Assembly: GCA_003489485.1 (NCBI GenBank) | Contig: DNMB01000065.1 | Span: 1 to 19,477, forward strand | Source: Chitinophagaceae bacterium | GTDB lineage: Bacteria > Bacteroidota > Bacteroidia > Chitinophagales > Chitinophagaceae | Reading direction: 5' to 3' | Length of the DNA stretch: 19,477 bases | Part shown: piece after piece, positions 15,933 to 19,477 of the stretch | Layout of the letters: each line of letters starts with the position of its first letter | Numbering within the stretch: position 1 is the stretch's first letter | Program-made: the position numbers and the translations under genes | Notes under the pieces: model-generated | The model's database searches: none | Seen by the model: the letters and a program-made list of their open reading frames with translations, nothing else | Told to the model about the DNA's origin: nothing

Positions 15933-17319
15933 ATTTTTCGTAGACAAGAAATTCCCAAGGCTGCATCTCGAAACCACGCGTTGCAGAAAAATCGTTGGCT
16001 GCACCAGAGAAGGCATTTCGATAGGTACCCATTACCCTGTTATCGAGCAGATCGAAATGCAGGTCGGCCGCTGCCGAAAGATTCAAGACCACCAAGACCT
16101 CACGGTTCTCTTTTTTGCGCAAAAAACAAAACACCTTATCGTCGGCACTGGTCTTAATACGATGTGTCTCTATTGAGGGATCGCCGGCTCCGAGGGCGGG
16201 GTGCTGCTTTTTTAGCTGCAACAGTTGTTTGTAAAAACCAAATAACGCATCAGCGTCCGCACCGGGCACGAACTGGTCTTTCTCAAAAAATTCGATCCGC
16301 TTTCTGTTGCCGATCTCTTGGCCCGAATAGACCAGCGGAACGCCATTCCAAGTGATGCTGAAAACGGCCAGGGCCTTTGCCATCTTTCCATATTTTTCGT
16401 ACTCGGTCCCGTTCCAACTGTTCTCGTCGTGATTGGTAGTAAACCACGAACGAAGGGTACTGTCTCCTAAGCGATCATAACGCTGCAAGACAGACACCAA
16501 TGAATCGATGGGCAATCCTTGCTGATAAAAATCTTTGGCGCGATGCATAAAGGTCCATGTGTAGCTGGCATCGAATACCTCACCATATTCGGGCTTATCG
16601 AGATCGTCGTATTCACCGAACCAGAACAATGGCTTTACCGCATCTAGTACCGGACGAGCCTCTTTCCAAAAATTAAGCTCCACCCAAAAAGCCAGATCGC
16701 ATCTGAACCCGTCTATATCGAACTCGGTGACCCAATATTTCATGGCATCGATCATGGCCTTGCGCAGGGCAGGGTTGGCATAGTCAAGCTCAATGATATC
16801 GTCCATACCCGAAGCGATCTTGAACGTTCCGGTGGCTGAATCCCTCAAATAGTAGTCGGGATGCTGCTTGGTCCACACATGGTCCCATCCTGTATGATTC
16901 GCTACCCAGTCGATGATGATCTTAAAACCCATTTCATGCGCCTGCTTGACCAACTGCTTAAAATCGTCAGCCGTTCCAAACTCGTCGTTGATAGCAGTGT
17001 AATCTGAGCAAGCATAATAACTTCCCAGTGTGCCCTTACGATTTTGTTTGGCAATGGGGGTAAGAGGCATGAACCAAAGGGTCTCCACGCCCATCTCTTT
17101 TAGCCGAGGCAACTCAAGAGCAAAGGCATTGAAGGTGCCCGCTTTGGTATACTGACGCAGATTGACTTCGTAGATATTGGTGTGTCGAACCCAAGAGGGG
17201 GTAATGTAGGGGCCTTTCATAGCGGTAGACTGGTTTGTTTCGGATGATTCGTTACGCGGCATCAGCTTGCAGGAACTAGCAAAAAGGATAATGAGAAAAT
17301 ACCATCCGACCGAACGCAT
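15931..17319 (-). CDS. GH13 alpha-amylase family lipoprotein
   Basis: The 462-residue protein hydrolyses or rearranges alpha-1,4-glucans. From ATG 17319 it opens with a lipoprotein signal (MRSVGWYFLIILFASSC, acylated Cys17), so it is membrane-anchored, probably in the outer membrane and possibly exposed at the surface. The start at 17385 would bury this signal behind 22 residues. The (beta/alpha)8 barrel has all GH13 regions: IIIDWVANH (Asp137, His142), GFRCDLAFW with nucleophile Asp208, FWFGEYDD with acid/base Glu236, and TTNHDENSW with Asp298. The C-terminal beta domain runs from about 385 to the end. No carbohydrate-binding module and no SusC/SusD pair are present. TATCTTTC (17339-17332) is a 7-of-8 match to the promoter box. 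Whether it acts on starch, glycogen or maltodextrins cannot be read from the sequence. Confidence 0.93.
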   Translation of the reverse strand: MRSVGWYFLIILFASSCKLMPRNESSETNQSTAMKGPYITPSWVRHTNIYEVNLRQYTKAGTFNAFALELPRLKEMGVETLWFMPLTPIAKQNRKGTLGSYYACSDYTAINDEFGTADDFKQLVKQAHEMGFKIIIDWVANHTGWDHVWTKQHPDYYLRDSATGTFKIASGMDDIIELDYANPALRKAMIDAMKYWVTEFDIDGFRCDLAFWVELNFWKEARPVLDAVKPLFWFGEYDDLDKPEYGEVFDASYTWTFMHRAKDFYQQGLPIDSLVSVLQRYDRLGDSTLRSWFTTNHDENSWNGTEYEKYGKMAKALAVFSITWNGVPLVYSGQEIGNRKRIEFFEKDQFVPGADADALFGFYKQLLQLKKQHPALGAGDPSIETHRIKTSADDKVFCFLRKKENREVLVVLNLSAAADLHFDLLDNRVMGTYRNAFSGAANDFSATRGFEMQPWEFLVYEK

Positions 17320-17394
17320 AGGATTTTTTTTGAAAGATACAACATCAAACCGTACCCTACAATGCAAGCTGGCGGGCCAAAGCACCGGCTAGCG

Positions 17395-17402
17395 TATCTT
17401 TG
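17395..17402 (+). promoter_or_regulatory. ispH promoter box (TATCTTTG)
   Basis: An exact TAnnTTTG match that ends 4 bases before the ispH ATG. The expected transcription start, about 5 to 8 bases after the box, falls at or just after the start codon, which suggests a leaderless mRNA. No -33 TTG is seen. Confidence 0.4.
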
Positions 17403-17406
17403 CGGC

Positions 17407-18621
17407 ATGAAGAGCTTTGATGTACCTATCATTTACCGGAGCCCCCTGATCAGCGCGGTAAAGCGCAAACGCAAGGAGCAGGATAAGATGAAAAAGGATT
17501 TCAGCCCTACCCTGCTCGACTTCGGAAACATCAAGATCTGGCTGGCCCGACATTTTGGATTCTGCTACGGCGTTGAAAATGCCATTGAGATCGCTTTTCG
17601 AACCGTTTCGCAGCATCCGGGCAAACGAATTTTTTTGCTGAGCGAAATGATACACAATCCGCAGGTCAACGCTGACCTGCAAGCCCATGGCATACAGTTC
17701 TTGCAAGACACCAACGGCAAGCAACTGATACCTTTTGAAACGCTTACCAAAGAAGATATAGTACTGATTCCGGCCTTTGGAACCACACTTGCCATCGAGG
17801 CCAAACTCAAAGAGATCGGCATTCAGACGGAACCGTACAATACCACTTGTCCCTTTGTAGAGAAAGTGTGGAACCGCAGCGAAGCCATCGCTAAGAAGAA
17901 TTATACTGTTATCATTCATGGTAAACCCGGTCACGAAGAGACCCGTGCCACTTTCTCGCATGCGGCAGCCAATGGGCCTGCACTGGTCATCAAAGACATG
18001 GAAGAGGCCAAGTTACTGGCCCGTTTTATTAGTGAAGATCAACCTGTCGAGGCATTTTTCGAGGCCTTCAAGGGACAATACTCCAATGGATTCGACCCGC
18101 ATAAGGACCTGCAGCGAATTGGTGTGGTAAATCAAACTACGATGCTGGCCAGCGATACGCAAGCCATTGCCGACTTCTTAAAAAAGAAAGTGATGGACCG
18201 CTATCAAAAAGAAGACCAGGTAGCCGATACCCGCGACACCCTCTGTTATGCCACACTAGACAACCAGACGGCCGTTACGGGATTGCTGCAAACGAGAGCC
18301 GATCTGGCCCTTGTGGTGGGTGGCTATAACTCTTCGAACACTTCTCACTTGGTTGAACTCTGCGAAGAAAAACTACCCACTTACTTCATAAGCCATGCCG
18401 AAAAAATAATCAGTAAAAACGAGATCGTACATTTTGACCTGCATACGCACTGCGAAAAAACCACAACCTCATTTTTACCTGATAAAAAACCACTTGAGGT
18501 ACTGATCACCAGCGGAGCCTCTTGCCCCGATGCGATGGTGGAGGCGGTCATTGAACGCTTGCTGCAGCTAAGCGGTGCTTCTTCATCTACCGAGTCAGTA
18601 GCCCGTCAGTTCGCCTTGTAA
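17407..18621 (+). CDS. ispH: 4-hydroxy-3-methylbut-2-enyl diphosphate reductase (IspH/LytB)
   Basis: IspH performs the last step of the MEP isoprenoid pathway, reducing HMBPP to IPP and DMAPP with a [4Fe-4S] cluster. From ATG 17407 it has 404 residues, the long form with an N-terminal extension (MKSFDVPIIYRSPLISAVK) and an insert near 200-235, against about 310 in E. coli. The cluster cysteines are Cys53 (HFGFCYGVENAI), Cys148 (NTTCPFVEKVW) and Cys280 (DTLCYATLDNQ). Substrate-binding elements are EMIHNP, IIHGKPGHEE and GGYNSSNTSHL. An additional Cys373 lies in TSGASCPDAMVE. Starts at 17362 and 17488 are less likely: the first lies upstream of the promoter box and the second would remove the conserved extension. 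The ORF end overlaps the convergent phosphorylase-like gene by 16 bases. Confidence 0.96.
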   Translation: MKSFDVPIIYRSPLISAVKRKRKEQDKMKKDFSPTLLDFGNIKIWLARHFGFCYGVENAIEIAFRTVSQHPGKRIFLLSEMIHNPQVNADLQAHGIQFLQDTNGKQLIPFETLTKEDIVLIPAFGTTLAIEAKLKEIGIQTEPYNTTCPFVEKVWNRSEAIAKKNYTVIIHGKPGHEETRATFSHAAANGPALVIKDMEEAKLLARFISEDQPVEAFFEAFKGQYSNGFDPHKDLQRIGVVNQTTMLASDTQAIADFLKKKVMDRYQKEDQVADTRDTLCYATLDNQTAVTGLLQTRADLALVVGGYNSSNTSHLVELCEEKLPTYFISHAEKIISKNEIVHFDLHTHCEKTTTSFLPDKKPLEVLITSGASCPDAMVEAVIERLLQLSGASSSTESVARQFAL

Positions 18622-19477
18622 AGCAACTGATAGTATTCGTCTGCCATGCGATTGCTATCGAAAGCAAAGCGCACATCTTGCATCCCATTTTTTACGATCT
18701 GACGCCATGTATCGTACTGATCGTAGTAGAGCGGTAAGATCTGCCCCTCCAATATTTCGTAGACTTTGTTAAGATCGTACTCGTCTTGCTCGTGCACGGC
18801 CATCGTGTCGTAGTTGGCCTTGGGAACCACGAAACCATTGTGCCCGTGATTTACGAATTCAGGGATCCATCCGTCATCGGTAGAAAAATTCACTGCTCCG
18901 TTCATTGAAGCCGTCATTCCGCTGGTACCAGACGCTTCGCGGGGCACACGCGGATTGTTGAGCCAGCAATCAGCTGCCTGCTTCATGCGCTTAGAAAGGG
19001 TCAGTTCATAGCCAACGAGAACGGCCATGTTCTTATACTTCTTGCTCAGATGAACCAGTTGATTGAACTCACTGATGGCAGGGTGATCCATCGGATAAGG
19101 TTTGCCCGCCCAAATGATCTGCACGGGATATTTTGTATTCGACATCAGGCGCGCGAATCGCTCCTCATCTGTGGTAATAAGCCCCGCTCTCTTGTAGCCC
19201 GCAAAGCGACGGGCCCACACGATCGTGAATACATCGGGGTCAAAAAGTTTTCCGGTTTGATCGGCCACAATTTCGAATGCACGCTTTTTAAGATATTTTT
19301 TTCGATCGTCTATTCCATAGTTATCGGCCGCTTCCTTAAAACGATAGAGTTGCTTATCGGCCCAATAACGCCAGTTCTGCGCATTGGTAATGGAGATGAT
19401 GGGACAGCCTCCCTCGTATTTTCCCCACATGGCCCTTGAAACATCACCATGAAGTTTTGATACGCCATTGGCCAAGC
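18606..19477 (-). CDS. Alpha-glucan-phosphorylase-like protein, C-terminal part (5' end beyond window), PLP lysine replaced
   Basis: About 290 residues of a GT35-type protein (TIGR02094-like alpha-glucan phosphorylase) are seen; the reading frame is open to the window edge, so the true start lies outside. Recognisable parts are ANGVSKLHGDVSRAMW, the phosphate-site-like VWARRFAGYKR, IIWAGKPYPMDHP, VLVGYELTLSKRMKQAADCWLNNPR and EASGTSGMTASMNGAVNFSTDDGW. In phosphorylases the last motif reads GTxxMK, and its lysine (Lys680 of the rabbit muscle enzyme) forms the Schiff base with PLP. Here the codon at 18914-18912 is ACG, threonine. The fold is thus clear, but PLP-dependent phosphorolysis is doubtful; the protein may be a different glycosyltransferase, or use the site otherwise. 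It lies near a GH13 amylase gene, which fits glucan metabolism. Confidence 0.85.
   Translation of the reverse strand, partial: LANGVSKLHGDVSRAMWGKYEGGCPIISITNAQNWRYWADKQLYRFKEAADNYGIDDRKKYLKKRAFEIVADQTGKLFDPDVFTIVWARRFAGYKRAGLITTDEERFARLMSNTKYPVQIIWAGKPYPMDHPAISEFNQLVHLSKKYKNMAVLVGYELTLSKRMKQAADCWLNNPRVPREASGTSGMTASMNGAVNFSTDDGWIPEFVNHGHNGFVVPKANYDTMAVHEQDEYDLNKVYEILEGQILPLYYDQYDTWRQIVKNGMQDVRFAFDSNRMADEYYQLLYKAN

Overview
The window reads as a chromosomal segment of a Bacteroidota bacterium, most likely of the Chitinophagia type. The evidence is the TAnnTTTG promoter boxes, the near absence of Shine-Dalgarno sites with A-rich leaders instead, a TonB-dependent receptor of the Bacteroidota type, a roughly 405-residue IspH with an N-terminal extension, and the TerC, DUF2267 and PASTA gene set. 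Genus-level placement is not possible from the sequence alone.

Left end (1-1450): a visibly AT-rich segment unlike the rest. It holds a two-gene leftward module, a winged-helix DNA-binding protein followed with a 4-base ATGA overlap by an AbiEii-like nucleotidyltransferase that runs off the window. A perfect palindrome sits in the -33 region of its likely promoter. This looks like an accessory toxin-antitoxin-type or defence module. Between it and katG lie three hairpins and no gene.

1471-5980: katG (catalase-peroxidase) with a candidate promoter, a convergent DUF2267 gene, a small outer-membrane beta-barrel protein and a TerC-family membrane protein with a palindrome against its start codon. 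This is a loose stress and envelope neighbourhood.

5987-8314: leftward era-der ribosome-assembly GTPase pair, preceded by an initiator tRNA-fMet with its own promoter and terminator.

8352-10717: divergent from the tRNA, a TPP riboswitch leader followed by a TonB-dependent receptor. The riboswitch implies that the receptor imports thiamine or a precursor, and that it is shut off when TPP is plentiful.

10736-13222: a tight leftward operon of 2[4Fe-4S] ferredoxin, D-Ala-D-Ala ligase, membrane-anchored triple-PASTA protein and rhodanese. A LuxC-type acyl-CoA reductase faces away from it, and the two promoter boxes overlap face to face.

14364-19477: an HtrA/DegP-like periplasmic protease, a convergent alpha-amylase lipoprotein (shared bidirectional terminator), ispH with a possibly leaderless start, and the C-terminal part of an alpha-glucan-phosphorylase-like protein in which the lysine that normally binds PLP is a threonine.

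Most of the window is ordinary core genome. The points most worth a second look are the HTH-nucleotidyltransferase module, the TPP-controlled receptor, the phosphorylase-like protein lacking its cofactor lysine, and several palindromes placed exactly on promoters. No transposase, integrase, CRISPR array or rRNA was seen.
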